DNA from: Leifsonia poae
GTDB lineage: Bacteria; Actinomycetota; Actinomycetes; Actinomycetales; Microbacteriaceae
NCBI RefSeq assembly: GCF_027921845.1
Contig: NZ_BSEN01000010.1
Location: 33,923-97,922 of the forward strand
Length of the DNA stretch: 64,000 nt
Direction: 5' to 3'
This document shows, piece after piece, positions 24,066-32,145 of the stretch. Position numbers and translations under genes: made by a program. Numbering within the stretch: position 1 is the first letter of the stretch; each line of letters begins with the position of its first letter. A model generated the notes under the pieces. That model was given only the letters and a program-made list of their open reading frames with translations. It was not told where the DNA came from and searched no databases.

Positions 24066-26213
24066 CTACTGCGCGGTCAGGTCGTAGAGTGTCACCCCAC
24101 CCACCGTCGTCGCGGTGAAGTTCTGCTCCACCCAGGCCGCGATCGAGCTGGACGCGCTGCTCCCCCCGTTCGCCTGCCCGACGCTCCCACCGATGAAGTA
24201 GTGGATCTCACCGGCCGCGACCATGGCTTTGAACTCGGCGAGGGTCGGCGACGGGTCGGAGCCGTTGAAGCCGCCGATCGGCATCACGGCCTCCTGCGTC
24301 GCCAGCTGGTAGGCGGCGGCCGAGTTGGACCCGATGGCCGCGGCCACCCAGGTGTACTTCGACGCGTCCGCCTTCAGCAGCGCCTGCACCGAGGAACTGA
24401 CCGAGCTCGAGCCGAGCAGGCCGCCCGCACCGCCCTGAGCGCCGCCGGCCGCGGTGCCCGTTCCGGCGCCGGTGCCCGCGCCGGTGCCCGCGCCGGTCCC
24501 GCCCTGCGTCGCTCCGCCGGGCGGCGTTCCGCCGAAGCCGCCCTGCGTACCGGTGCCACCCTGCGTGCCGGTGCCACCCTGCGTGCCGGCCCCGGCGGGA
24601 GGGGTGCCCCCTGGGCCGCCCTGCCCGCGACCCTGGCCGCCGAATCCGCCACCCGGGCCTCCCATCGACCCGGCCACGGTCGGCCCCGCCGTCACGATGG
24701 AGCCGCTGTGCCCCGTCGTCACCGTCTGGATCGAGTACGCAGCCGGAGCGAGCAGCGCCCCCGTCAGCGTCGTCGCGATGGTCGCGATGACCAGGAGGCG
24801 CCCCTTCGGCGACAGCAGCACCAGAGTGGCCGCGATCACCGAGACGATCGCGACGACGACCTTGAGCCATGGCAGCCAGTCCGCCGCCCGGTCGAGCAGC
24901 ACCCACGCCCACGCCGCGGTGCCGAGGATCACGACCGCGGCGACGATGCGCACCCACAGCTTTTCTCGCGCGGCCCACACCGCACCGGCCCCGATCGCGA
25001 CCACGCCGGCGAGCGCCGGGGCGAGAGCGACCGTGTAGTACGCGTGGAAGATGCCGGCCATGAAGCTGAAGGCGACGGCGGTGACCACGAGCCAGCCGCC
25101 GAACAGCAGCAGGGTCGCGCGCCGCGCATCCGTGCGTGCGGCCGTCCTGCCCAGAATCAGAGCGACGACGAAGAGTACGAGGGCCGCGGGCAGCAGCCAG
25201 GAGATCTGACCGCCGATCTCGTTCTCGAAGAGCCGGAAGAAACCGGTGGCGCCCCACATGCCGCCGGCCGCCGCTCCCCCGCCCGCGCCTCCGGTCACGC
25301 TGCCGGTCTCGCTGCCCGTGAGGCGCCCGAGCCCGTTGTAGCCGAAGGTGAGCTCGAGGAAGCTGTTGGTCTGCGAGCCGCCGATGTACGGACGCATCGA
25401 GGCCGGCACGAGTTCCACGATGGCCACCCACCAGCCGGCCGAGACGACGACCGCACCGAGGGCCGCGAACAGGTGACCGAACCGCTTCTTCCACGAGATC
25501 GGCGCCGCCGCGAGGTAGACGCCCGCGAGCACCGGCAGGATGAGGAACGCCTGCAGCTGCTTGGTGAGGAAGCCGAAGCCGATGGCGACGCCCGCCCAGA
25601 TGACCCAGCGGATCCTGCCCGACTCGATTCCGCGGAGCGTGAAGTACGTCGCCGCCGTCAGCAGGAGCACCAGCAGAGCATCCGGGTTGTTGAACCGGAA
25701 CATCAGCGCCGCGACGGGCGTGATCGCGAGCGCACCGCCAGCCAGCAGGGCCGTCTGCGCCGAGAAGTGCCGTCGCACGATGCAGTAGACGATGGCGACG
25801 GTCGCGACGCCCATCAGGGCCTCCGGCACCAGGATGCTCCACGAGCTCAGCCCGAACAGGCGCACCGACAGGGCCATGATCCAGAGGCTCGCCGGCGGTT
25901 TGTCGACGGTGATCGAGTTCGCGGCATCCGAGGACCCGTAGAAGAAGGCCTCCCAGTTGACGGAGCCCGCCTGCACCGCGGCCGAGTAGAACGAGTTCGC
26001 CCAGCCGCTCGCCGCGAGGTCCCAGATGTAGAGGAAGGCGGTGACGGCGAGCAGGCCGAGCAGTGCGGGCCGCTCCCATGCCGCCGAGTCGGCACGGCCC
26101 CGGATGAGCCATCGACCCGCGGCGCGCAGCCGCGAGGGCGGGGGCGCGAGATCGGCCGGATGCGCGGCTGGTGAGTAGTCCACGGCGGGACGGTCCTGCG
26201 TTGTGGAGGTCAT
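24066..26213 (-). CDS. GT39-family membrane glycosyltransferase (ArnT/YkcB-like) with Gly-rich loop
   Basis: Polyprenyl-phosphate-sugar dependent transferase candidate, 715 aa. About 12-13 membrane helices occupy residues ~45-500; the first external loop contains DAANSITVDKPPASLW with the conserved acidic residue and DKPP of the family. Residues ~520-610 are a low-complexity Gly/Thr/Gln/Pro segment (repeats of GTQGG and GAGT), and residues ~610-715 form an extracytoplasmic domain ending VTLYDLTAQ. It overlaps the upstream GT2-GtrA gene by 4 bp; that enzyme should supply the lipid-linked sugar. Probable role: glycosylation of an envelope polymer or protein. Confidence 0.87.
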   Translation of the reverse strand: MTSTTQDRPAVDYSPAAHPADLAPPPSRLRAAGRWLIRGRADSAAWERPALLGLLAVTAFLYIWDLAASGWANSFYSAAVQAGSVNWEAFFYGSSDAANSITVDKPPASLWIMALSVRLFGLSSWSILVPEALMGVATVAIVYCIVRRHFSAQTALLAGGALAITPVAALMFRFNNPDALLVLLLTAATYFTLRGIESGRIRWVIWAGVAIGFGFLTKQLQAFLILPVLAGVYLAAAPISWKKRFGHLFAALGAVVVSAGWWVAIVELVPASMRPYIGGSQTNSFLELTFGYNGLGRLTGSETGSVTGGAGGGAAAGGMWGATGFFRLFENEIGGQISWLLPAALVLFVVALILGRTAARTDARRATLLLFGGWLVVTAVAFSFMAGIFHAYYTVALAPALAGVVAIGAGAVWAAREKLWVRIVAAVVILGTAAWAWVLLDRAADWLPWLKVVVAIVSVIAATLVLLSPKGRLLVIATIATTLTGALLAPAAYSIQTVTTGHSGSIVTAGPTVAGSMGGPGGGFGGQGRGQGGPGGTPPAGAGTQGGTGTQGGTGTQGGFGGTPPGGATQGGTGAGTGAGTGAGTGTAAGGAQGGAGGLLGSSSVSSSVQALLKADASKYTWVAAAIGSNSAAAYQLATQEAVMPIGGFNGSDPSPTLAEFKAMVAAGEIHYFIGGSVGQANGGSSASSSIAAWVEQNFTATTVGGVTLYDLTAQ
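24438..24660. repeat. Low-complexity Gly-rich coding repeats in the GT39 gene
   Basis: Contains an 18-bp tandem unit (gccaccctgcgtgccggt type, encoding GTQGGT) and short GGTGCCCGCGCC units encoding GTGAGT. They lie within the external Gly-rich segment and are prone to length variation. Confidence 0.7.
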
Positions 26214-27487
26214 GATCCGTTCACTTCCTGTCGGAGTTCAGTGGAGCCGGGGAGGTCGTGCTGGTCGGGGAGCGCGCTGAGTCGCGCCGGGTCGGCGGGC
26301 CCTGCGCGGCGGCTGCGGAACACCCAGAGGCGCAGCAGCAGGAAGCGCACGAGCGTCGCCGCCAGGTTGGCGACAGTGAGCACGATCAGCTCGGCCCGGG
26401 CGCCGGCCTGGGGCATGGCGAGATGCAGCACGGCGAGCGACCCGCTGGTCATCAGCCAGGCGATGCCGAACACGATCAGGCCCTGGAACTGGTGCCGCAT
26501 CGCACCCGCCGGGCCGCGCACGCCGAAGGTGAACCGGCGGTTGGCCCAGGTGTTGGCGAGCGTGGTCAGCAGCAGTGCGGTGAAGTTCGCGACCTGCGCC
26601 GTGAGCACGGACTGCAGAGCCAGGTAGAGCACGGCGTACGCCGCCGTCGACAGCAGCCCGACGATCCCGAACCGCACCACCTGCCCGAAGAAGCTGGGCG
26701 GCCGGGGCGGGTCGAACGGGCGCCTGCCGAGCTCGGCGTACACCGACTCCAGTGGGATGCGGCCGCGCGCGATGTTGGTGCCGACGCGCAGCATCCCCTT
26801 GAGGTCTTCGCGCGCCGTCGAGACGATGTCGACCGAGCTCTGCGGGTCGTCCACCCAGTCCACCGGGATCTCGTGGATGCGCAGCCCGGCACGTTCGGCG
26901 AGAATCAGCAGCTCGGTGTCGAAGAACCAGGCGTCGTCCTCCACGAGCGGGAGCAGCCGGTCGGCGACATCCCGCCTGATCGCCTTGAACCCGCACTGGG
27001 CGTCGCTGAAGCTGACCGCCATCGTGCGGCGCAGCAGCAGGTTGTAGCTGCGCGAGATGAACTCGCGCTTGCCGCCGCGGGTGACGCGGGCGCTGCGGCC
27101 GAGGCGCGTGCCGATGGCGAGATCGGAGTGGCCGGAGAGCAATGGGGCGACGAGGGGCGGGAGCGCCGCCAGGTCGGTGGAGAGGTCTTCGTCGAGGTAG
27201 ACGAGGACCTCCGCGGGCGACGACCCCCACACGTGCTTGAGCGCTCGCCCTCGTCCCTTCTGGGCGAGGTGCACGGCGTGCACGTGAGGGAGCCGCACGG
27301 CGAGCGCATCCGCGATGGAAGCGGTGGCGTCGGTGCTGGCGTTATCCGCGACGGTGATGCGCCAGGTCTGTTCGATCTGGGCGCTCAGGTAGGCGTGCAG
27401 CTGACGGATCGACTGGTCGAGCGTCGCCTGCTCGTTGTAGACAGGCACGACGATGTCGAGTGCGAGGGTTCCAGGTGGGTGCGACAT
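26210..27487 (-). CDS. Bifunctional GT2 glycosyltransferase / GtrA-like membrane protein
   Basis: 425-aa fusion. Residues ~1-240 are a DPM1/GtrB-like GT2 domain (VVPVYNEQATLDQSI, NASTDATASIA, metal-binding VYLDEDLST, FKAIRRDVADRLLP). Residues ~285-400 are a four-helix GtrA domain (RFGIVGLLSTAAYAVLYLAL). Together they would transfer a sugar from a nucleotide donor to polyprenyl phosphate and flip it, feeding the GT39 transferase encoded by the overlapping downstream gene. ATG at 27487 has GGTGGGGG upstream. Three GTGAC/GTTAC elements precede it (27505-27530). Confidence 0.9.
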   Translation of the reverse strand: MSHPPGTLALDIVVPVYNEQATLDQSIRQLHAYLSAQIEQTWRITVADNASTDATASIADALAVRLPHVHAVHLAQKGRGRALKHVWGSSPAEVLVYLDEDLSTDLAALPPLVAPLLSGHSDLAIGTRLGRSARVTRGGKREFISRSYNLLLRRTMAVSFSDAQCGFKAIRRDVADRLLPLVEDDAWFFDTELLILAERAGLRIHEIPVDWVDDPQSSVDIVSTAREDLKGMLRVGTNIARGRIPLESVYAELGRRPFDPPRPPSFFGQVVRFGIVGLLSTAAYAVLYLALQSVLTAQVANFTALLLTTLANTWANRRFTFGVRGPAGAMRHQFQGLIVFGIAWLMTSGSLAVLHLAMPQAGARAELIVLTVANLAATLVRFLLLRLWVFRSRRAGPADPARLSALPDQHDLPGSTELRQEVNGS

Positions 27488-27504
27488 GCCCCCACCATTT
27501 CGCC

Positions 27505-27530
27505 GTTACATTCCTGTGACCTTTGGTGAC
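27505..27530 (-). promoter_or_regulatory. Helically phased GTCAC/GTAAC direct repeats upstream of the GT operon
   Basis: On the minus strand GTCAC (27526-27530), GTCAC (27516-27520) and GTAAC (27505-27509) recur every 10-11 bp, the spacing bound by OmpR/PhoP-type response regulators. A TTCACA pair precedes the response regulator gene at ~57215-57230. Linkage between them is speculative. Confidence 0.3.
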
Positions 27531-27605
27531 CCTATGTGCGGCTCATGCCTTTTCTGCGCAGTTCCTATGCGCGCCGAGAGGCGTCCCACCGTGGACCGCG
27601 TCGGG

Positions 27606-28754
27606 TCAGTCCTGTGCGCCGGCGAGCTGGGCGTGATGTTCGGCGTGCGTGGCGGCGGGCACGGCGTCACTCCGCGCGCCGGCAGCGGTGCCGACCCGCT
27701 CGTCACCGCCCACCGCACCCGCGTTGCGCAGGAACACGATGATCCAGCTGAAGATCAACACTGCCGCCACCAGTTCGACCGCGGTGAGGTTGTAATACCC
27801 GACGGCGAAGAACACCGCGAGCACCACGATCACCCCCAGGTAGACGTACCCCAGCAGCACGAAGACCCGCGGCATCGCCGGGATAAGCCAGCGCAGAGCG
27901 ATCACGAGTGCGCCGAAGACGGCCGCCATCCCGGTCGCCACGGAGTTGTGCAGCACGAAGAACCGGTCGACCGGGAACAGCCCGACGCAGGCGAGGAAGA
28001 TGCCGATGAGCACCAGTGCCGTGCCGACGAGCCGGCGCCCGCGCTGCTCGGCGGCCGTAGTCGCGGTCAGGTGCGCCGTCGCCGCGTGGGCGATCGTGGT
28101 GACGATGACGCCGGCGACGATCAGCGTCAGGTTGAAGGCGAACGCAGACACGTCGTCCGTCATCCCGAGTGCACTGAGGTTCTTCTGCCACCAATGGGGA
28201 TCCGAGGAGCTGAGCATGCTGGCGAACACCCCGACGACGAGGAACAGCGCGAGCACGAACGACAGCAGCATCGGCGTGAGCTGAACGGAGGAGAGGAACA
28301 CGACGTAGGCGGTCACCGCCATCGCGACCCCGGCGAGAACGGCCGCGGGAATGGTGAACACCACGGCGCCGATGAAGCTGCGCTCCACGACGTCGGCGAT
28401 GCCGATCCAGCCGAGAAGCGCGATGATCCCGTGCGCGAAGGCGAGAGCGGCGATGTCGAACCAGTGCAGCTCGAGCATGGCCGCTCGGCGATCGCCCGAC
28501 CCGCTCCGGATGCGCACCAGCACCCGCCCGAGCACGAACACGACAACCGCCACGGCCGCGCCTCCGTATGAGACGATCTCGCCGAGCGAGCCCCGGCCGG
28601 AGATCGGCAGGTCGCGTCCCCAGGCGACGAACAGCGTCACCAGCCCGCCGACGACGAATGCGGCAGCACCGATGACGAGGGCGACGGACTCGACGGACTC
28701 CGCGGTGGCGACGGGCCGCCGCAGCACCCCTTCGATCGACGACGACTGGCTCAC
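27606..28754 (-). CDS. DUF998 domain-containing membrane protein
   Basis: 382-aa membrane protein with about nine to ten hydrophobic segments and no catalytic motif that I recognise. The central SSDPHWWQKNLSALGMTDD stretch and the following helices match the DUF998 pattern (HWWQKNLSALG). The N and C termini are cytoplasmic-type, the latter Ala/His-rich. Start GTG at 28754 has an excellent GGGAGGAGGAG ribosome site. Function unknown. It stands alone between the GT2-GtrA gene and the winged-helix regulator. Confidence 0.82.
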   Translation of the reverse strand: MSQSSSIEGVLRRPVATAESVESVALVIGAAAFVVGGLVTLFVAWGRDLPISGRGSLGEIVSYGGAAVAVVVFVLGRVLVRIRSGSGDRRAAMLELHWFDIAALAFAHGIIALLGWIGIADVVERSFIGAVVFTIPAAVLAGVAMAVTAYVVFLSSVQLTPMLLSFVLALFLVVGVFASMLSSSDPHWWQKNLSALGMTDDVSAFAFNLTLIVAGVIVTTIAHAATAHLTATTAAEQRGRRLVGTALVLIGIFLACVGLFPVDRFFVLHNSVATGMAAVFGALVIALRWLIPAMPRVFVLLGYVYLGVIVVLAVFFAVGYYNLTAVELVAAVLIFSWIIVFLRNAGAVGGDERVGTAAGARSDAVPAATHAEHHAQLAGAQD

Positions 28755-28847
28755 CGCTCCTCCTCCCGGCCGGCGGCAGGCGGCCGGTCCCGGGGCGAAC
28801 CTATCAGCCCACTGTGTCCAGCTCTCGCCGAGCGGCGGTCAGGGCGG

Positions 28848-29153
28848 TCAGCCGGCCGGGTCGAGGATGCTGCGCAGCGTCGCCGTGTAGTCCTCGAACG
28901 CGCGCCGGCCGGTCGTGGTCAGCGCGAGATAGGTGACCGGCACCCGGCCGCGGTGCGCCTTCTCGACCGTCACGTAGCCGGCCTCCTCGAGCTTGCGCAG
29001 GTGGGTGGCGAGATTGCCGGCGGTGAGGTCGAGCAGTTCCTGCAGCCGCGGGAACGACATGCTCCCATCGCCGGGGACCGTCGCGAGGGTGGCCGTGATC
29101 CTGAGGCGCACGGCCGCGTGGATGACCGGGTCGAGTTCGTCCACGCCCGTCAC
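28848..29153 (-). CDS. Small winged-helix DNA-binding regulator
   Basis: 101-aa regulator of the MarR/ArsR-like single winged-helix type (PF13601-like). Features: an N-terminal helix with DPVIHAAVRLRI, the HTH FPRLQELLDLTAGNLATHLRKLEEAGYV (in part: DLTAGNLATHLRKLEEAGYV) and a wing with RVPVTYLALTTTGRRAF. GTG at 29153 overlaps the upstream membrane-protein stop by 4 bp, so the two are co-expressed. Such pairs typically control their own operon; a perfect inverted repeat ACTTTGT-AAC-ACAAAGT sits at the operon promoter. Confidence 0.87.
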   Translation of the reverse strand: MTGVDELDPVIHAAVRLRITATLATVPGDGSMSFPRLQELLDLTAGNLATHLRKLEEAGYVTVEKAHRGRVPVTYLALTTTGRRAFEDYTATLRSILDPAG

Positions 29154-29758
29154 CGCCGCACGGAGCGCAGCGTGACGATCGCGCCCGTGCCGTAGATGAC
29201 GAGACCGGCGATCGCCATGACGAGCAGGTTGGGGCCGAGGCCGAGGAACGGCGCCAGCCCTCCGACGACCAGCAGGGCGATACCGAGGGCGAGCTGCACT
29301 TTGTCGTGCCAGAGAGCGGCGCCCGCCAGGTAGAGGGTTCCGCACATCAGTGCGTACGCGCTCGGGAAGAAGAGGCCGGCGAGGTCACCGGACATCCCCT
29401 GGGAGACGAGGCCGATGCCGAGCAGCGCGAACGCCACCGAGCACACCGACCACGAGATGCCGTAGACGGTGCCGGCGAACTGCGACTGTCCGCGCAGGCC
29501 ACGGCCGATGCGCGACCCGATGATCCCGGATGCGACGATCGAGCCGACGATGAGCACGCCGAACACGATCCCCGCCGGCACCGGGGCGAAGACCCCCAGC
29601 ACAGCGAGGTAGAGGGCGAGGAAGCCGACGAGCCAGGCGAAGGCCCAGACGGCGTACAGCCAGACGACGGGGAGGCGCGTTTCACGGTCGACGCGGCGCT
29701 GCTGACCATCGATGAGGTCGAGCATCTCCCGCGCGTCGCCGGAGGGTTTCTCGTTCAT
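29150..29758 (-). CDS. Hypothetical membrane protein co-transcribed with a winged-helix regulator
   Basis: 202 aa from ATG 29758. A cytoplasmic N terminus of about 25 residues (MNEKPSGDAREMLDLIDGQQ) is followed by about five to six hydrophobic segments in tight pairs; no catalytic motif is recognisable. The -10-like TACAAA ends 6 nt before the ATG, so the transcript is probably leaderless. Association with the overlapping regulator gene is the only functional clue; similar pairs in actinobacteria are unassigned. Confidence 0.8.
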   Translation of the reverse strand: MNEKPSGDAREMLDLIDGQQRRVDRETRLPVVWLYAVWAFAWLVGFLALYLAVLGVFAPVPAGIVFGVLIVGSIVASGIIGSRIGRGLRGQSQFAGTVYGISWSVCSVAFALLGIGLVSQGMSGDLAGLFFPSAYALMCGTLYLAGAALWHDKVQLALGIALLVVGGLAPFLGLGPNLLVMAIAGLVIYGTGAIVTLRSVRR

Positions 29759-29762
29759 GTGT

Positions 29763-29779
29763 ACTTTGTAACACAAAGT
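29763..29779. promoter_or_regulatory. Perfect inverted repeat operator ACTTTGT-N3-ACAAAGT
   Basis: Seven-base arms (29763-29769, 29773-29779) with AAC between them. It overlaps the -10 region of the membrane protein/winged-helix operon, which fits autorepression. Confidence 0.65.
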
Positions 29780-29803
29780 GGTCTGCACAAGCAAGAAGTT
29801 TGT

Positions 29804-30073
29804 TCAGAGCCCGGCCTGCGTCGCGAGCATCTCCACCGCGAGACGCCAGTCGCGCACCTCCTGCCCCTGACCGCCATCCTCTTCGCCGGGCAGCAGCGCG
29901 CGGAACAGCGGCCACACCGTTCCCGCCGTGCGCACCTCTTCGACGAGCCCCAGGTACTCGCCCCCGTAGTAGACCTCCCAGGCCGCCGCGGCGGTCGGGC
30001 TGTACATCAGGGTCAGCGGCAGCACGCCGTAGCTGTAGACCGCGTGCTGGTGGAGCAGCTCCTTGCCCGACAT
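29804..30073 (-). CDS. Small hypothetical protein
   Basis: 89 aa, no signal peptide or membrane segment, not recognised. Hydrophobic/aromatic N-terminal half (YSYGVLPLTLMYSP, VYYGGEYLGLVEEV) and acidic C-terminal half. The coding call rests on consistent GC-rich codon use and a promoter-like TATCCT ending exactly 6 nt before the ATG, the arrangement shared by a dozen other genes in the window. Confidence 0.65.
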   Translation of the reverse strand: MSGKELLHQHAVYSYGVLPLTLMYSPTAAAAWEVYYGGEYLGLVEEVRTAGTVWPLFRALLPGEEDGGQGQEVRDWRLAVEMLATQAGL

Positions 30074-30079
30074 GGCGCA

Positions 30080-30085
30080 AGGATA
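30080..30085 (-). promoter_or_regulatory. -10 box of a leaderless transcript (89-aa protein)
   Basis: TATCCT on the minus strand, 6 nt before ATG 30073. Confidence 0.55.
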
Positions 30086-30154
30086 TGCGTGTCCGCCCCC
30101 TCCGTGAAGCGGTCGGGTCGCCGCATCACGTCCTGGGCGCGCAGGATGCGGCGC

Positions 30155-31282
30155 TCAGGCCACGAACAGCCCGTCGCCGGTGACCGCGCCACTGGTCGCA
30201 TGCGTCACGGTCACGGCCTCGGCGACGACGTCGCGCAAGCGGCCGCGACGTGCGAACGCCTCACGCTGCCGCCCGGCACCGCCGCCCCCGGCGATGATGC
30301 GGCGCACGCCCTCGCACGCCTCTTCCTCGTCGCCGTTCGCCGCGAGGGCGGGACGCACGTGGTCGAGCAGCGTCGCCACGGCGTCCGCGGCCTGCGTCTC
30401 ACGCCAATGCACCGGATGCGGCAGCCGCCCGTTCACGCCGGTCAGCGCCGCCTGCCATCCCGCGAGCCGCAGCGCGGCCGACGGCACAGTGACCGGCTCG
30501 ACGCCGGCGCGCCACTCCTCCACCGCCGTCTCGACGAGGGCCCGCACCAGCACCGCCAGCGTCACGGTGTCCCTGGCGTCGAGGCAGACGTCGGAGACGC
30601 GGATCTCGATCGTGGGCTGCTTGTGCGACAGCCGCGCATCCAGGTAGAGCATTCCGGCATCGAGGATCACACCGGTGTTCACGAGTATTTCCTCGAACGC
30701 GTCGTAGGCCTCGACCGAGCCGAACACGTCGGTGGGGCCGGCGCTCTGCCACTGATGCCACGCGGTGAAGCGGAAGCTCGCGTATCCGGTGTCCGTGCCG
30801 TTCGCGAAGGGCGAGTTCGCGCTGAGCGCCAGGAGCACGGGCAGCCAGTTGCGGATGCGGTCGAGCACGGCAACGCCCTCCTCGCGCGACTCGATGCCGA
30901 CGTGCACGTGCAGGCCGCAGACGAGGGTCCCGCTCGCGGTGGCGCCGTAGCGCTCCATCATGGCGTTGTACCGCAGGTCGTCGGTCGCGTGCGGCCGGAA
31001 GCGCATGGGCGACATCGCGAGAGCGACCGCCCGCGCGCCCATCGGCACGACGAGCGCATCAGCGCTGCTGCGGGCGGCGACCACGTCGGCGAAGAGCGCG
31101 GCGGCGGAGGTCTGCGGACGGCTTTGCGTCTCCAGCATCTCCTGGTTGATCTCCGACGAGATCTGCGGGCTGTCATCGTTCTGCTCGCCCACGGCGTTCA
31201 GGGCGTCGACGGCCAGCGCCAGCGGAACCCCCGTCCGCGCATCGACCAGAAGGAGTTCCTCCTCGACGCCGAATGTCCTCAT
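30155..31282 (-). CDS. Carboxylate-amine ligase, YbdK family (GCS2-like)
   Basis: ATP-dependent ligase related to glutamate-cysteine ligase type 2, 375 aa, cytoplasmic. It opens with GVEEELLLVD, the family hallmark, followed by SSEINQEMLETQS, LHVHVGI (metal/ATP site) and EIRVSDVCLDARD. Enzymes of this family have weak gamma-glutamyl-cysteine ligase activity and the physiological product is often unknown. ATG at 31282 is 6 nt after CATACT, so a leaderless mRNA is likely. It is divergent from the histidine phosphatase gene with 92 bp between starts. Confidence 0.9.
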   Translation of the reverse strand: MRTFGVEEELLLVDARTGVPLALAVDALNAVGEQNDDSPQISSEINQEMLETQSRPQTSAAALFADVVAARSSADALVVPMGARAVALAMSPMRFRPHATDDLRYNAMMERYGATASGTLVCGLHVHVGIESREEGVAVLDRIRNWLPVLLALSANSPFANGTDTGYASFRFTAWHQWQSAGPTDVFGSVEAYDAFEEILVNTGVILDAGMLYLDARLSHKQPTIEIRVSDVCLDARDTVTLAVLVRALVETAVEEWRAGVEPVTVPSAALRLAGWQAALTGVNGRLPHPVHWRETQAADAVATLLDHVRPALAANGDEEEACEGVRRIIAGGGGAGRQREAFARRGRLRDVVAEAVTVTHATSGAVTGDGLFVA

Positions 31283-31288
31283 GCGAGC

Positions 31289-31294
31289 AGTATG
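31289..31294 (-). promoter_or_regulatory. -10 box of a leaderless transcript (YbdK-type ligase)
   Basis: CATACT, 6 nt before ATG 31282 on the minus strand. Confidence 0.5.
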
Positions 31295-31361
31295 CCCATA
31301 CGGCCCGAAAACGCCAAGCAATCCTCGTTTTCCTCGGCCTTTTCCCGGACAACGCCGGGCG

Positions 31362-31367
31362 TACACT
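31362..31367 (+). promoter_or_regulatory. -10 box of a leaderless transcript (histidine phosphatase)
   Basis: TACACT, 7 nt before ATG 31375. Confidence 0.55.
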
Positions 31368-31374
31368 CCCCGCC

Positions 31375-32145
31375 ATGACGGTCAGCAGGGTGATTCTGGT
31401 ACGACACGGAGAAAGCACGGCGAACGTGGCTGCGACGGCCGCCGAGGCGGCCGGGCTCGAGACGATCGCGGTCGAGACGCGGGATGCCGACGTGCCCCTC
31501 TCACCCCTGGGACGACAGCAGGCGGCGGCCCTCTCGGAGCGACTCTCCGCCGTCGTCGACGACAGCCCCCGCATCTGGAGCTCGCCGTACCGGCGCGCGA
31601 TCGAGACCGCGCAGCTCGCGCTCGGCGCCGAAGTGCCGCTGATCATCGACGAGCGCCTCCGCGACCGCGAGCTCGGCATCCTCGACGCTCTCACCAGCCG
31701 AGGTGTCGACGCACGGCTCCCGGCAGAAGCCGCGCGGCGTCGCTGGGTCGGCAAGTTCTACTACAGGCCCCCGGGAGGCGAGTCGTGGACGGACGTCGCC
31801 CTCCGGCTGCGCTCCTTTCTGCGCGACGCGCTGACGCCGACCCGTCCCGACGTCGTCGATGGGGGTCCCGGCGGCCCGGCCCCCACCCGGTCGGGGAGCA
31901 CGCTCGTCGTGTTCGCGCACGACGCGGTGGTCAGCCTGGTGCGCTACATCCTGCTCGGATACACCGAACAGGAGCTCGAGGAGTTCCTCCTCACGCGCGT
32001 CGTGGCCAACGCGTCCGTCACGACGCTGCTGCTCGATGCGTCCGCCGTCTGGCGGGTCGAGACCTTCTCAGACGACCGGCATCTTCAGGAGGCCGGACTG
32101 CCCACCACCGAGCATCAGGGAGCCGCCCGTGTCGAAGCGAACTGA
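31375..32145 (+). CDS. Histidine phosphatase superfamily protein
   Basis: 256-aa phosphoglycerate-mutase-like phosphatase. The catalytic His11 lies in VRHGEST; the second His is in VVFAHDAVV, and Arg/Glu in SSPYRRAIETA and RLRDRELG complete the active site. Substrate unknown; the family covers broad-specificity phosphomonoesterases and mutases. The start ATG 31375 is close to a TACACT promoter. Its 3' end overlaps the NAD(P)HX dehydratase start by 17 bp, so the two form an operon. Confidence 0.9.
   Translation: MTVSRVILVRHGESTANVAATAAEAAGLETIAVETRDADVPLSPLGRQQAAALSERLSAVVDDSPRIWSSPYRRAIETAQLALGAEVPLIIDERLRDRELGILDALTSRGVDARLPAEAARRRWVGKFYYRPPGGESWTDVALRLRSFLRDALTPTRPDVVDGGPGGPAPTRSGSTLVVFAHDAVVSLVRYILLGYTEQELEEFLLTRVVANASVTTLLLDASAVWRVETFSDDRHLQEAGLPTTEHQGAARVEAN

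Noticed and set aside
24438-24660. Regular short repeats considered as a CRISPR-like array
   Set aside because: Unit and spacing are far too short, the frame is open, and it encodes the Gly-rich part of the GT39 protein.
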